This document shows positions 34,872-44,788 of a stretch of DNA of 64,000 nucleotides, piece by piece. The DNA is taken from assembly GCF_005117025.1 (NCBI RefSeq), contig NZ_SWCO01000003.1:186001-250000 (forward strand), written 5' to 3'. The DNA comes from Alteromonas portus. Lineage in GTDB: Bacteria > Pseudomonadota > Gammaproteobacteria > Enterobacterales > Alteromonadaceae. Both the position numbers and the translations under genes were made by a program. Every line of letters starts with the position of its first letter. Positions within the stretch are counted from its first letter, which is position 1. Below the pieces are notes generated by a model, which was given only the letters and a program-made list of their open reading frames with translations, was not told the origin of the DNA and ran no database searches.

Positions 34872-35900
34872 ATGAAAATTGGACTTGCGTTAGGTGCCGG
34901 TGCCGCAAGGGGCTGGACGCACATAGGTATCATTGAAGCTTTAGAAAAACTCGGCATTAAAATTGACGTTGTTGCTGGTTGCTCTATTGGCGCCTATGTT
35001 GGTGCTGCCTACGCAAGTGGTAAGCTAGAAGGCTTAAAAGAATGGGCCTGTTCGCTAAGCGATTGGCAGGTATTGGCTCTTATGGGTGTAGGCCTTAGAC
35101 GTGGGGGCATCGCAAGCGGACAGAAAGTTTTCGACAAGCTTGCCAGCGAGTTTTGTGTTTCCTCTTATGAAGAAATGCTGAAACCCTTTGCAACAGTGGC
35201 AACTGACCTTTATACCGGACGTGAAGTGGTATTTAATTCAGGCCCTATTGGCGACACCATTCAAGCATCATGTGCTATTCCAGCGCTCTTTGCGCCCGTG
35301 GCACATGGCGATCGCTGGTTGGTAGATGGCGCTGTTGTCAATCCTGTACCAGTAAACTTGTGTCGACAGTTAGGGGCCGACTTCGTTATTGCGGTTAACC
35401 TCAACGCGGATTTCCGCCCTCTTCGCTTAGAAAAATTAAGGCAGGATCACGAGGAAAACCAACGCAAAACAGAGGACTTTTTTACTAAAAGCCAAAATGT
35501 TTTACGCCAATGGTTTTCACCTGATAGTAAAGAAGACAAAGCGTTAGAGAAAAATGAAGGTAAAGACGAAACTTTATCTGACACTGACGAGGTAAAAACT
35601 GAAGAAGGCATTGCTTCTGAAGTTATTGAAAAGGTGGAAGAAGAGTTTACCGAAGTGCCCGCAAAAGTGAATAAGCGCAACCCGCCGGGAATTATGAGCG
35701 TAATGAGTAGTTCACTTGAAATACTTCAAGCTCGCGTTACACGCTCTCGCTTAGCAGGCGATCCGCCAGACATTCTTATTGAACCTCAACTTACCGACGT
35801 AGGTATCATGGAATTTCATCGTGCTGAAGAGCTATGCGCTAAGGGTGAAGAAACCATCGCCCGTATAGCAGAGCAAATTAGGTATCAGTTACTAACCTGA
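34872..35900 (+). CDS. Patatin-like phospholipase (RssA type)
   Basis: Protein of 342 residues. The oxyanion loop LGAGAARGWTHIG, nucleophile motif GCSIG (about residue 40) and catalytic Asp in VDGAVVNP (about 155) are intact. Residues about 190-270 are a low-complexity charged insert rich in E, K, D and T, unlike compact RssA. No signal peptide, so probably cytoplasmic or peripheral. It starts one base after the ttcA stop and probably shares its transcript. Confidence 0.85.
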   Translation: MKIGLALGAGAARGWTHIGIIEALEKLGIKIDVVAGCSIGAYVGAAYASGKLEGLKEWACSLSDWQVLALMGVGLRRGGIASGQKVFDKLASEFCVSSYEEMLKPFATVATDLYTGREVVFNSGPIGDTIQASCAIPALFAPVAHGDRWLVDGAVVNPVPVNLCRQLGADFVIAVNLNADFRPLRLEKLRQDHEENQRKTEDFFTKSQNVLRQWFSPDSKEDKALEKNEGKDETLSDTDEVKTEEGIASEVIEKVEEEFTEVPAKVNKRNPPGIMSVMSSSLEILQARVTRSRLAGDPPDILIEPQLTDVGIMEFHRAEELCAKGEETIARIAEQIRYQLLT

Positions 35901-35921
35901 TACCTAACTTTTAGCCGCCGA

Positions 35922-36569
35922 TCAACTAGAAGCCATAGCGGTGACACGTAGCGGCGCATGCGGTAGCGTTAAGCCTTTCGCGTCGTCAATCCACGATTGC
36001 TCCAAATGCAACACACCATTGTTTATCTGCACACCTTGAGGCGTAACAAAGTCTAAATTCTTGTCGTCAAACTGAATCATTAGACCTTTTACCGAAGGCA
36101 TCATGAAAGACAAAAAACTGCCCATTTCATTAAAAAAAGCTTCGTATTGACTATACAAAAAAGTAAGGTCTTCTTTTGAATAATACTGCTTAAGATACTC
36201 CGCTTTAGTCTCAAGCTGTACCGACATATCACACACGTTAGCGCGTTCGTTCAAATCAATCCGAACCAAAGCATTCGCGAGTTTTAAGGCTTTTTCTGTT
36301 GGCACTGTAAAGCGCCCTTCATCAGTAACGTCTAGAGGCATAGTTTTCTTATCAGTTACTATAGACGCCCCATTAACTTCACATAAACGGCCTTCTCCTA
36401 CTCGGACAAAACCAAATGCAAACTGAAGGGCTTGAGTGTCTTCATTATCCAGTTTTTTAACATGGCTATAGAAACGGCTGTACTCAACGTCTATTGTTTC
36501 AGCAGCTACGGATGAACTGCCAACACCAATAAACAGAGATGAAGCAAAAAATAAAGCAGCGCGTATCAT
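35922..36569 (-). CDS. DUF2987 family secreted protein
   Basis: Protein of 215 residues with a signal peptide cleaved near SVAAET (about 23). Mature part is acidic; VEYSRFYSHVKKLDNEDTQALQFAFGF resembles DUF2987, a periplasmic family of unknown function in Alteromonadales and Vibrionales. It overlaps the end of the bax-like gene by four bases and is the last gene of a short operon read leftwards. Confidence 0.7.
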   Translation of the reverse strand: MIRAALFFASSLFIGVGSSSVAAETIDVEYSRFYSHVKKLDNEDTQALQFAFGFVRVGEGRLCEVNGASIVTDKKTMPLDVTDEGRFTVPTEKALKLANALVRIDLNERANVCDMSVQLETKAEYLKQYYSKEDLTFLYSQYEAFFNEMGSFLSFMMPSVKGLMIQFDDKNLDFVTPQGVQINNGVLHLEQSWIDDAKGLTLPHAPLRVTAMASS

Positions 36570-37372
36570 TCGGATAAAAACTCCTCGTTAAATAGGATCA
36601 TAGTTTGAAGCTCTTCGACATAAGCGGCTCCTCGCTCGGAATAGTTCATAAGCCCTTCAGCTAAAGCAACACCAGTGATAGGGATCTGATTAGCACGCAG
36701 ACGACTGCGGATCTCTCTTAAATCAGCATACGCATCATGGCGATTTAAATTTCGCATGTAGGTGTACGTTGCTCGCGATAAGCTATCAAACTTGGCTACT
36801 TCGTGTGACGCACCTTCGTTTCGGCGGTTTGGGACAAAACCGCACCCTTTAGAAAAGCACCACAAGCCAAAAAAGTTGTAGCCCTTTTTTGCGAACCGAC
36901 TTGTACCCCATGCCGACTCATTTGCGGCTTGAACGAGTACCAGTTCGGCAGGCAAAACATCAATTTTTTGCAACAGCGCAAGTAGTTTCAACTTTAACGG
37001 TTGCGTAGGCTTAACCCGATATTCTTCTTCAAGCCATTCAAGTCTGCCCACGTCTTCTTCAGTGAGCGACTCGTTGGCTAATGCCTTTCTGTATAACGTC
37101 TGAACGTAATGTCTTAGCGTTAACAGGTAAGCATTTTGCTTCTCGACTTCAGGCCTTAAATAGTTAAAAAACGCCTCTTTTTTCTCTTTCACATCTGTGT
37201 AGGCAGAAAAATCAGGCACCGGTTTTTTAGCTTCTACCGTCTGTGGTATGTCTAAGATATCCGGCTCGTCCTTAGTAAAAATAATGGCATTAATGACAAT
37301 TACCGCCAATACACCAAGTGTTATAAGGACAATTTTAAAGGTTTCACGTTTATGCATCGAAGCTAGACTCAT
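36566..37372 (-). CDS. bax: Bax-like glucosaminidase-family protein
   Basis: Protein of up to 268 residues; a start at the internal ATG 37357 (MHKRETF) is equally good. One N-terminal helix (about 14-31) anchors it; the periplasmic domain has the lysozyme-like N-acetylglucosaminidase fold with the likely catalytic Glu in VQAANESAWGTSRFA, followed by GLWCFSKGCGFVPNRR, typical of Bax. Probably cuts peptidoglycan. Overlaps both neighbours, so operonic with the YciC-like and DUF2987 genes. Confidence 0.83.
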   Translation of the reverse strand: MSLASMHKRETFKIVLITLGVLAVIVINAIIFTKDEPDILDIPQTVEAKKPVPDFSAYTDVKEKKEAFFNYLRPEVEKQNAYLLTLRHYVQTLYRKALANESLTEEDVGRLEWLEEEYRVKPTQPLKLKLLALLQKIDVLPAELVLVQAANESAWGTSRFAKKGYNFFGLWCFSKGCGFVPNRRNEGASHEVAKFDSLSRATYTYMRNLNRHDAYADLREIRSRLRANQIPITGVALAEGLMNYSERGAAYVEELQTMILFNEEFLSE

Positions 37373-38081
37373 TCACATCGTTTTCAGATGCTTCCGTGCT
37401 CACTCCTTGCTCGCCAATCAGTTCCTGATAGAGCAACCCCATCATACTAAAATAAAAAGGTAATACCCAGATAAGAGAAAAGCCAAAGGTTAACGGCACC
37501 GTTGCAAACAGCAGAATTAGTACGCCGAAAATACTGGCAATTTGCGCCCAATACGCATTAAAAACGCGGCATGAAAGAATGATCGCGCTTATTGGTGTTA
37601 ACTTTCTATCAGCCACCAACATAAGGGAAAAAGATGACGCTAAATAAAAGTATATGCCTGGAATGATTAACAGCAACATACCTAGCTGCACAAGAATACT
37701 GTTCACTAATTGGGTTAACGCCACGAGAAATATAAGAGGGAAAAACTGAAACACAGTAAAAACTGACGTTTTAATACCTCTGGCAACAAAAACGCCCATC
37801 ATATACAACCCCGTCAGCAGCGGGGCAACGATGCAGATTGCCACAATTTCAATGATAGACTGATGCTCGAATACGTAGCTCCCATCGTCATTTATTGTGA
37901 TGTACTGCTGAGCAAATACACCTAACACGACAAACGTCAAAAATAGAACAATACTTCCCTGCAGCAATGACGAAAAGTTTGCCTTTGTTAAACCGGCAGC
38001 GCGGCGCAATAGACCTTTGGTATCAAATTGATACTGTTTAGACAACGTATTGTTCAGGCGGTCTTGATGTACGTCTTTCAC
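37350..38081 (-). CDS. YciC-like (UPF0259) inner membrane protein
   Basis: Protein of 243 residues with about six helices, and a hydrophilic N-terminus of about 35 residues. The patterns LLLIIPGIYFYLASSFSLMLVADRK and SCRVFNAYW are typical of UPF0259/DUF975-like membrane proteins. First gene of the leftward operon with bax and DUF2987. Function unknown. Confidence 0.7.
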   Translation of the reverse strand: MKDVHQDRLNNTLSKQYQFDTKGLLRRAAGLTKANFSSLLQGSIVLFLTFVVLGVFAQQYITINDDGSYVFEHQSIIEIVAICIVAPLLTGLYMMGVFVARGIKTSVFTVFQFFPLIFLVALTQLVNSILVQLGMLLLIIPGIYFYLASSFSLMLVADRKLTPISAIILSCRVFNAYWAQIASIFGVLILLFATVPLTFGFSLIWVLPFYFSMMGLLYQELIGEQGVSTEASENDVNESSFDA

Positions 38082-38163
38082 ACAACTCTCTTATATTTTT
38101 GAAAAATCGGCGGGATTATACCAATTCACAAAAACAAATGCCTGTTTGTATGGTAAACAAACG

Positions 38164-38790
38164 TTAACCTAATACTAACTTAGCAGCCAAACCAACCAGC
38201 AGCACACCCATCGCACGGTCTAACCAATATCCTTTCTTACCAATAAGTTCAGCAACTTTGCTTGTACTTAAAAGACATGAAAGAAAACAGAACCACAGTC
38301 CAGTAGCAATAGCTAAATAGATACCGTAGCCAAGTTTTACAGTAAATGGCGTGTCGATACTGATAATTGCTGTAAATAATGAGAGGAAAAACAGCGTCGC
38401 TTTAGGATTGAGGCCGTTTGTTAAGAATCCCATCCAAATGGCGCGCTTCACTGATATTTGAGTTGTTTTCTTTTCAGCCTTAACGGCCTGGTCCTGCTTT
38501 ACAGGCCCGCTTCTAAGCGCACCAAATGCAAGGTACAGTAAATAAGCTGCGGCGGCATAGCTAAACGTGGTGAATAACCATGGAGTAGTTGCAATAACCA
38601 CACTAAGCCCCACTAGAGAGTAAGCCACATGCAGTAATATAGCTAAGCCAATCCCTATACTTGTGTATATGGCAGTACGTCTGCCATAGGCCACGCTGTT
38701 TCGAACAACCACTGCGAAATCTGGCCCTGGGCTAGCAACAGCCACTAGATGTACCAACGCAATGGTAAGAAACTCATTTATATACTGCAT
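38164..38790 (-). CDS. LysE/RhtB-family amino acid exporter
   Basis: Protein of 208 residues with six helices. SPGPDFAVVVRNSVAYGRR near the N-terminus and GFLTNGLNPKATLFFLSLF are the family motifs. Exports an amino acid or homoserine lactone-like solute by proton exchange; the substrate cannot be told. It follows cobB by 12 bp. Confidence 0.87.
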   Translation of the reverse strand: MQYINEFLTIALVHLVAVASPGPDFAVVVRNSVAYGRRTAIYTSIGIGLAILLHVAYSLVGLSVVIATTPWLFTTFSYAAAAYLLYLAFGALRSGPVKQDQAVKAEKKTTQISVKRAIWMGFLTNGLNPKATLFFLSLFTAIISIDTPFTVKLGYGIYLAIATGLWFCFLSCLLSTSKVAELIGKKGYWLDRAMGVLLVGLAAKLVLG

Positions 38791-38802
38791 GCTTTGCGCC
38801 TC

Positions 38803-39528
38803 CTACAGCGCGTATTTAGATATTATTTCATCAACCCATTGTGGGACAATATGAGAAGCAGGGCCTGTCAGTGACTCGTCAAACAAAGCATTAGTGACAC
38901 CCGGCTCCAAATTTGCCTCTATGGTATGTGCCCCACTTTCTTTAGCAATCTGAACAAACCCAGCTGCCGGATAGACGTTACCCGATGTACCAATAGCAAC
39001 AAACACATCAGCCCGTGCAAGTGCATTGTAAATCTCTTCCATGTACATAGGCATTTCACCAAACCACACAATATCCGGTCGCAGTGTTACTCTGTTACAA
39101 CATGGGCATTTGGTGGTGTGGTCAAAACTGTCATACCAATCAAAAGACTGCTGACTTATAGCACACCGCGCCGATAGCAACTTACCATGCATATGATAAA
39201 CCGACTGGCTTCCACCGCGTTCATGCAAGTCATCCACATTTTGCGTAACCAACATCAGGTTGCTTCCGAACGCTTTCTCAAGTTTGGCAAGCGCGTTGTG
39301 CGCTGCGTTAGGATTCACATCGTCTTGCTGTAATTGAGCACGCCGAGCGTTATAAAAGCGATACACCAAACTAGGGTTTTCTTCAAAGGCTTCCGGTGTC
39401 GCCACTTCTTCTACACGGTGGTTCTCCCAAAGGCCATCATTATCTCGAAATGTTTTTAGTCCGGATTCGGCAGAAATTCCCGCTCCGGTAAGAACAACAA
39501 TATTGGGTAAGGTTTGATTAGCTGACAT
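38803..39528 (-). CDS. cobB: NAD-dependent protein deacylase (sirtuin, CobB)
   Basis: Protein of 241 residues, class III sirtuin. Seen: [20 protein letters not shown] (NAD site), FYNARRAQL with the Tyr and Arg that give desuccinylase activity in CobB and SIRT5, [12 protein letters not shown], catalytic His in VYHMHGKL, the zinc cysteines ending KCPCCN, and [12 protein letters not shown]. Removes acyl groups from lysines in the cytoplasm. Full length for the short bacterial form. Confidence 0.92.
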   Translation of the reverse strand: MSANQTLPNIVVLTGAGISAESGLKTFRDNDGLWENHRVEEVATPEAFEENPSLVYRFYNARRAQLQQDDVNPNAAHNALAKLEKAFGSNLMLVTQNVDDLHERGGSQSVYHMHGKLLSARCAISQQSFDWYDSFDHTTKCPCCNRVTLRPDIVWFGEMPMYMEEIYNALARADVFVAIGTSGNVYPAAGFVQIAKESGAHTIEANLEPGVTNALFDESLTGPASHIVPQWVDEIISKYAL

Positions 39529-39641
39529 CGAACTGTTTTAACTCTGTTACCATAAGCTAGCTTTACGGTTTACTCAAAAATAAGCAATGTAAAACCGCTT
39601 ACATTACTAGTTTGCTTTGTGGCGAACTGTAGCTCGTTACT

Positions 39642-40475
39642 TTATGACACGTCTTTGACCACGGGATATTGGGTGTCGGCTCCCCACTCTGACCATGAAC
39701 CATCATAAACGGAAACTTGCGTTGCACCGCACATAACGGCTGCCACAGCGATTATACAGGCGGTGACGCCAGAACCACATGTGCAGATGATGGGTTTACG
39801 TAGATCCACATTAGCGCGGTCAAAGACAGCCTTCAGTTGCTCTACCGACAAGAAATACCCATCTTTTAGTAAAGTATCAAAAGGAATGTTAAATGCACCA
39901 GGCATATGCCCGGAACGCACGCCTTCGCGAGGCTCTGACACTTCACCTTTAAATCGCGGCGCGCTGCGAGCATCTATGAGTTGCGCTTCTGTATTTATTG
40001 CCTGAAGTACTGCGCTGGAATTTGCAAACCAGCCAGGGCGAGGCGTTGCTTGGTAAGTTAACTTGCCGTATTGCTGTTGTTCAGAGACTGGCAATGTGGC
40101 TTTTTCCCACGCTGGTTGCCCACCATTCAAAATATATACATCTTGATGGCCAAGCGCTTTAAGCATCCACCACACGCGTGGTGCTGAGTAAATGCCACGG
40201 GTATCGTATACGGTTATAGGCGTATTTGCTGTAATGCCCTGATTACCTAGATAAACTGCAAGGTCATCGGAAGAAGGCATACTGTGAGGAAGTCCTGTTG
40301 TATGGTCGCTTCCTTCATTGTCTAAATCAAAATCAACTGACGCAGGTAAAACCATTGCCGTTCGCGTATCCGGTGTTTTTGAAACGGGGTCATCCATTAG
40401 CGCTCTTACAAGCGTTACAGGCTTTTGTTGCATTGCATTGGCTAATTCACCAACTGAGAGCAATACCGATGCCAT
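39642..40475 (-). CDS. sseA: 3-mercaptopyruvate sulfurtransferase
   Basis: Two-domain rhodanese of 277 residues. The active cysteine is in TCGSGVTACIIA, the mercaptopyruvate-type loop CGSGVTA; the first domain is inactive. Transfers sulfur from 3-mercaptopyruvate to thiols or cyanide. AGGAGG lies before the ATG. Confidence 0.9.
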   Translation of the reverse strand: MASVLLSVGELANAMQQKPVTLVRALMDDPVSKTPDTRTAMVLPASVDFDLDNEGSDHTTGLPHSMPSSDDLAVYLGNQGITANTPITVYDTRGIYSAPRVWWMLKALGHQDVYILNGGQPAWEKATLPVSEQQQYGKLTYQATPRPGWFANSSAVLQAINTEAQLIDARSAPRFKGEVSEPREGVRSGHMPGAFNIPFDTLLKDGYFLSVEQLKAVFDRANVDLRKPIICTCGSGVTACIIAVAAVMCGATQVSVYDGSWSEWGADTQYPVVKDVS

Positions 40476-40599
40476 TACATCCTCCTAAGAAGGCACCCAC
40501 ATAAGTGAGTACCTTACAATACCGCGATAAAAACTAACCGCTACGTATTTATACACATTGTATAGTTAGGTAGTTAACTACCCAATGTTGCGAACTAAC

Positions 40600-41097
40600 T
40601 TAGCTCAGCGCAGCAATAGCCGCGTCATAATTTGGCTCTTCAGTTGTTTCCGCAACTTGTTCTGTGTAAATCACTTTGCCTTCGGTATCGATAACAACGA
40701 CCGAGCGTGACAGCAGTCCAGTAAGCGGTGCTGATTCGAACGTTACGCCATAATCATCGCCAAAGCTGGATCGGAAAGTTGAGCCTGTAAGTACGTTTTC
40801 AATACCTTCCGCGCCGCAGAAACGGCCTGCTGCGAAAGGTAGATCTGCCGATACGCAAATAACCGTCGTATTATCTAATTTTGCCGCTTCTTCGTTGAAC
40901 TTACGTACTGACATTGCGCAAGTGCCTGTGTCGATTGAGGGGAAAATATTCAATACAACATTTTTCCCAGCAAGCTCTGACAATGTTACTTCGCCCAAAT
41001 CCGCCTTTACTAATGTAAAGTCTGGTGCAGATGCACCTACTTCTGGTAACTGACCTTTAGTTGTAACCGTATTGCCTTGAAAAGTAACTGATGCCAT
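40600..41097 (-). CDS. tpx: Thiol peroxidase
   Basis: Atypical 2-Cys peroxiredoxin of 165 residues. The peroxidatic Cys is in [18 protein letters not shown] (about 60) and the resolving Cys in [10 protein letters not shown] (about 94). Reduces lipid and hydrogen peroxides with thioredoxin. AGAAAGCG precedes the ATG. Single gene. Confidence 0.94.
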   Translation of the reverse strand: MASVTFQGNTVTTKGQLPEVGASAPDFTLVKADLGEVTLSELAGKNVVLNIFPSIDTGTCAMSVRKFNEEAAKLDNTTVICVSADLPFAAGRFCGAEGIENVLTGSTFRSSFGDDYGVTFESAPLTGLLSRSVVVIDTEGKVIYTEQVAETTEEPNYDAAIAALS

Positions 41098-41171
41098 TCG
41101 CTTTCTCCATGTTTGGTTAATATAAAATAGTGGATGTAAAACAATACTTTCGCAAATAAAAGTGACACTTT

Positions 41172-41885
41172 TTAGTTGTTTTCTTTAACCTGCGACTCTG
41201 CAAATGCAAGCTTATGCTGCAAATGTGGTTTACCTTTTAAATATTCCCGCCTAAACACACTAAAGTAATGCGCTAGCGTTTGCGCCCCCTGTTGCTGCTC
41301 TGCGAGCGCCAACACGCTAATGCCAACCTCAGCGGTACAGTGTTGGAAATCATGAGTAGATTCGCGTAGCAAATAGTCTGATGCAACGTCCATACTCACG
41401 CCCAATACGGGAAAATCGTGCAAATAACGGCTCTTTACGTACATTTTCTTTGCTTCACGCCAGGTTCCATCCAAGAAAATAAATAGTAACGTTTTACCAG
41501 TATTCAATGGTGGGCTGTCAATACAGCGTTCAGCTGCAGCATATTCGTGTGGAAATACCACAATGGGGAAATATTTATCGTTACCCAGCAGGTTAAGCAG
41601 CGCTTCATCAGGCTGGGTACGTTTCCATAGAAATGCGTGGTTATCTTTAACCACGTCTGCAATCAAACGGCCTGTATTAGTGGGTTTGTAATATTCGCCT
41701 TTGTACATCAAAAATAACACTGCCACGTCTGTGCCAGCCTCAGGCTTAAATTTACAAATACAGTTTTGCGTTGGCAGCAAACATGCTTCACATCGAACTA
41801 CTTTACTACCGCGGGCGTGAAATGGGCGCTCAGCTTTCAGCAGCTCTTCGCTCCTTAGGCGCATTACAGCGTTGTTATTTTTCAA
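41172..41885 (-). CDS. DTW-domain protein, tRNA acp3U aminocarboxypropyltransferase
   Basis: Protein of 237 residues. Cys motifs [14 protein letters not shown] bind zinc, and [12 protein letters not shown] is the DTW motif (D-G-T-W variant). Members such as TapT place an acp group from S-adenosylmethionine on uridine 47 of tRNA. A clear homologue by motif; specificity for the site is inferred. Confidence 0.83.
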   Translation of the reverse strand: MKNNNAVMRLRSEELLKAERPFHARGSKVVRCEACLLPTQNCICKFKPEAGTDVAVLFLMYKGEYYKPTNTGRLIADVVKDNHAFLWKRTQPDEALLNLLGNDKYFPIVVFPHEYAAAERCIDSPPLNTGKTLLFIFLDGTWREAKKMYVKSRYLHDFPVLGVSMDVASDYLLRESTHDFQHCTAEVGISVLALAEQQQGAQTLAHYFSVFRREYLKGKPHLQHKLAFAESQVKENN

Positions 41886-42114
41886 AGGTAAGAATATCTA
41901 GGTTAATCTGGTGATATGTTAACACAGGAAGTGCAGATAAAAATAACAGGAACTCTGAGTTTCAAAGCGTCGGCTTCTTTTACACCTCTTCTCATGCTAA
42001 TTCATTTAACCACAGCAAGCTTTTGAAATTATAGGAAATATTCTGTGGCATGATACGTGCTAAGCGATTTCAGCCACTATAGTATTGGCTCTAGTAACTT
42101 TTGAGTATAAAGAA

Positions 42115-42771
42115 ATGTTCAAGCGCTTTTTTTGCGTTGCAGTGTTGTCCGTTTTACCCGTTTTTGCTCATTCAGCCGTCATAGTTCAAGACCTATCAGT
42201 CACAAGACAGGCCACTGACTTTGATACCCCAATAACTTTCAACTTATTTGATAACACATTGACTGGCGATACTTTGCAGTCAGTGATTATCGAATTATTT
42301 GCACGCTCTAGCGGCAGCGTTAAAATTGAAAATAGAAACCCAAGCCGTAGCGCAAATGTTACTGCTAGGCTTTCAACTTCTATAACCTTGTATTTAATGG
42401 ATGGGCTAACATCTATCTCCGCGTCACCTTTTGTGTTTCGTAGCGATGTACTTTCTGCATTTGATGGGAGTTTAGATTATGACGGCTCATCAGGCGTAGA
42501 GTTTTTGAACCTGGCCACAAACGATTACGAAGTAGCAACGATAACCTCAGATGATCTTTTGACGCTTTTCACAGGCGTTGGTCAAGGGCAGCTTTTATTT
42601 GAAGCTATTGCCACTAGTGGCGTTACTGGGGGTGGAAATCTTTCTACTATAATCGACACATTCGCGTCAGCTGATGTTCGAATAACTTACTTTACTGTTT
42701 CTGAAAGTGGTTCTTTTGGAATTCTGCTTTTAGGTATAGGAATGCTAGTAGCAAGACGTAAGTTAAACTAA
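42115..42771 (+). CDS. Secreted protein with PEP-CTERM-like sorting tail
   Basis: Protein of 218 residues. The signal peptide starts at ATG 42115 (MFKRFFCVAVLSVLPVFAHSA); a TTG start at 42085 would hide it. The mature part is beta-rich without Cys. The C-terminus SESGSFGILLLGIGMLVARRKLN has the three-part PEP-CTERM layout (polar motif, helix, basic end), but with SES where PEP is usual. By family it would be processed by an exosortase and exported to the surface; no exosortase gene is in the window. Confidence 0.7.
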   Translation: MFKRFFCVAVLSVLPVFAHSAVIVQDLSVTRQATDFDTPITFNLFDNTLTGDTLQSVIIELFARSSGSVKIENRNPSRSANVTARLSTSITLYLMDGLTSISASPFVFRSDVLSAFDGSLDYDGSSGVEFLNLATNDYEVATITSDDLLTLFTGVGQGQLLFEAIATSGVTGGGNLSTIIDTFASADVRITYFTVSESGSFGILLLGIGMLVARRKLN

Positions 42772-43084
42772 ACACGCTCTTCATTGTTATTTTTTACACG
42801 CGGCGCACACAACCCAATGGCGTCGCCGCGATGTTGCGATATAAGCCCACAATGAATGACATTATATTCCTACCCAATATAAACTATGGCAGAAAAGTTC
42901 ATTAAGACTGATGAGCATTGTGCTATGCCGGTTAACGGATGGGATGGTGTTATCAATCGTGTAAGGTGAATGCTGATCCCCCGTTTGTGGGGTAGAGCCG
43001 ATAAATATTAATCACAAAGCAAGAATGCTAAAACTCAAAAAGCTTTATAATACAGATAAGCATTTGATTTTATAGTGGAATAAA
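42772..43084. other. Gene-free flank of the prophage attachment site
   Basis: About 310 bp between the PEP-CTERM-like gene and the tRNA fragment. I see no reading frame, RNA gene or clear terminator. Confidence 0.5.
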
Positions 43085-43141
43085 TGGTGCCCGGGGCCGG
43101 ACTTGAACCGGCACGCTGTTACCAGCGAGGGATTTTAAATC
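43085..43141 (-). pseudogene. 3' fragment of tRNA-Leu(UAA), prophage attachment site
   Basis: On the minus strand: the 3' side of the anticodon stem-loop with TAA, the long variable arm (CCTCGCTGGTAACAGCG), the T arm (GGTTCAAGTCC) and the acceptor 3' half with CCA. The 5' half, D arm and promoter are missing to the right, where prophage sequence begins. This is what remains on the chromosome side when a phage integrates in the 3' half of a tRNA gene and rebuilds the intact tRNA at its other end. Confidence 0.88.
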
Positions 43142-43190
43142 ACACTATAAAAAACAATAATAACAATTAGATAGCGTTGATATTCAAAAT

Positions 43191-43217
43191 ATAATGCAGC
43201 CCTAGAGGCCGCATTAT
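43191..43217 (-). terminator. Likely terminator at the end of the late prophage operon
   Basis: ATAATGCGGCC and GGGCTGCATTAT on the minus strand form an 11-bp stem around TCTA; only four T follow. It lies about 30 bp after the last fibre gene. Confidence 0.6.
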
Positions 43218-43246
43218 ACCGTTAAAAAAACACTGATATTATGAAG

Positions 43247-44788
43247 CTAAAGCGTGACGTATGACATCGGTTTATTGCCGCTGGACCCCTTCGAAGATAC
43301 GACAACACCTTTAGTGTCACCCTCGACAAAAACGACGATAGAGAAGTAAATGCTACCGTTTTTAGAAGCCTCTAAATCTCCTAACCTCACTAGCATTTCA
43401 GAGCCTTCAATATTAATTGAATCTGTTTTAGAAGATATTGAACTACCTCCGGCTATAACTTTGACTTCTTCTATAGTGTTATTGTCGAGCATCATGAAGC
43501 CATCTGAATCAAGCGCTAATCCAGTAGGCTCTGAAGGTTTTAGCTTCATTACTTCTCTGTTCGCACGACCAAAGTATGCATTGATGTCGCCATTCGTTTC
43601 CAAATCAAAATCTAGCCTTTCTATAACTTTTAAAATTTCAGATAAGACGACAGCTGCAACGTTTACATTGACGATGCCAGGCGCACTCTCTTGCCCTTGA
43701 TCATCAACCGTTATTAACTGAAAGGTGAGAGTTTGTGCTGAGGTTCTACTTGGCGATATTGCTTTTGGTTGTGATGGAGTTGAAATATCGAGAACGACAG
43801 AGTCGCCGGCCGTTTGCGTCCAGCGCCACTCGACTATAGTACCATCGGTATCTTCAGAGCCAGTGCCGTCGAGTGTAAATTCGACGCCAGCCGCTACTGA
43901 TTGGTCTGGGCCTGCATTGGCGGTTGGTTGTTGATTTCCGTTAGGGAACATAACGCCCTCCGATAAAAGATTAATATTAATATCAGATGCCGCCATCCAA
44001 TATGATTTTATTTCATGTGATGTGGTGTTAAGCAAAACGCCATGCTTGTTGCCATATAAATTATCTCTATCTGTGGCTTCGCCAACAATCTGACCATTAT
44101 ATATCAGAGCAATGGCATCTATATATGCTCGAACACCAATTGTAAAATCTTCGTTCAAAGGCACTTCTATGTCGGTTGTAATAACGTCATAGTAAGCACC
44201 TGCAACGCGCTTAACTAACTTCAACCCTTCGCCAATGTTAAAGTTAGCGTAAAAAAAGTTGTTGGAATCTACGTAGCGGATTATTGGACCGCCAACCTGA
44301 GTAACCCCATTAAGATTAAAAACGGCTTGGACATGAGCATTACTGTCTGCTTCTACTAGTGCATTCCACCTAGGACTTGCGGGTTGTGTGCCGATAGCGA
44401 CTAACGCCCCATTTACAGCATCAAAATCGCCATTTTCTTTTATCCAGTGCTCACCCAACCCTTCTGAAAAATCGTCATAATATGGCGTTTCTTGTAGATA
44501 ATAATCGCCTTCAACGTTTATTGTTGCTGTAGCGGTGGCTGAATTTCCCCACCTATCCAATACAACAAAATCATGCTCGAATGAGCCTATAAAACCTGCG
44601 TAAAAATCTTCTACTGGTGAAATATAAGAGGTGATATTACCCAGTTCATTATCAGTTGCAGTTAAACCAGAAATTAAGGTTATTTTGTCTAACGGAGCAT
44701 AACCATCAACACTACTAGAACTAATAACAGGAGGGGTAGAATCACCCCTAATACCTGTTTGAACAGTATTGGCAAGCGGTAAACTCAT
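43247..44788 (-). CDS. Prophage tail-fibre/adhesin protein with PKD domain
   Basis: Protein of 513 residues from ATG 44788, which overlaps the previous stop as ATGA and has TAGGAG 12 bases upstream. Domains in order: an Ig-like segment (about 15-95, DSTPPVISSSS to TATINVEG), a lectin-like beta sandwich (about 100-275), a PKD domain (about 285-375, ANAGPDQSVAAGVEFTLDGTGSEDTDG) and a unique C-terminal domain. Such folds bind surface sugars. Last gene of the late operon, so it may be a receptor-binding or cell-modifying factor. Confidence 0.65.
   Translation of the reverse strand: MSLPLANTVQTGIRGDSTPPVISSSSVDGYAPLDKITLISGLTATDNELGNITSYISPVEDFYAGFIGSFEHDFVVLDRWGNSATATATINVEGDYYLQETPYYDDFSEGLGEHWIKENGDFDAVNGALVAIGTQPASPRWNALVEADSNAHVQAVFNLNGVTQVGGPIIRYVDSNNFFYANFNIGEGLKLVKRVAGAYYDVITTDIEVPLNEDFTIGVRAYIDAIALIYNGQIVGEATDRDNLYGNKHGVLLNTTSHEIKSYWMAASDININLLSEGVMFPNGNQQPTANAGPDQSVAAGVEFTLDGTGSEDTDGTIVEWRWTQTAGDSVVLDISTPSQPKAISPSRTSAQTLTFQLITVDDQGQESAPGIVNVNVAAVVLSEILKVIERLDFDLETNGDINAYFGRANREVMKLKPSEPTGLALDSDGFMMLDNNTIEEVKVIAGGSSISSKTDSINIEGSEMLVRLGDLEASKNGSIYFSIVVFVEGDTKGVVVSSKGSSGNKPMSYVTL

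Noticed and set aside
43350..43700. Plus-strand frames inside the fibre genes
   Set aside because: Antisense to long, domain-bearing genes and without start signals.
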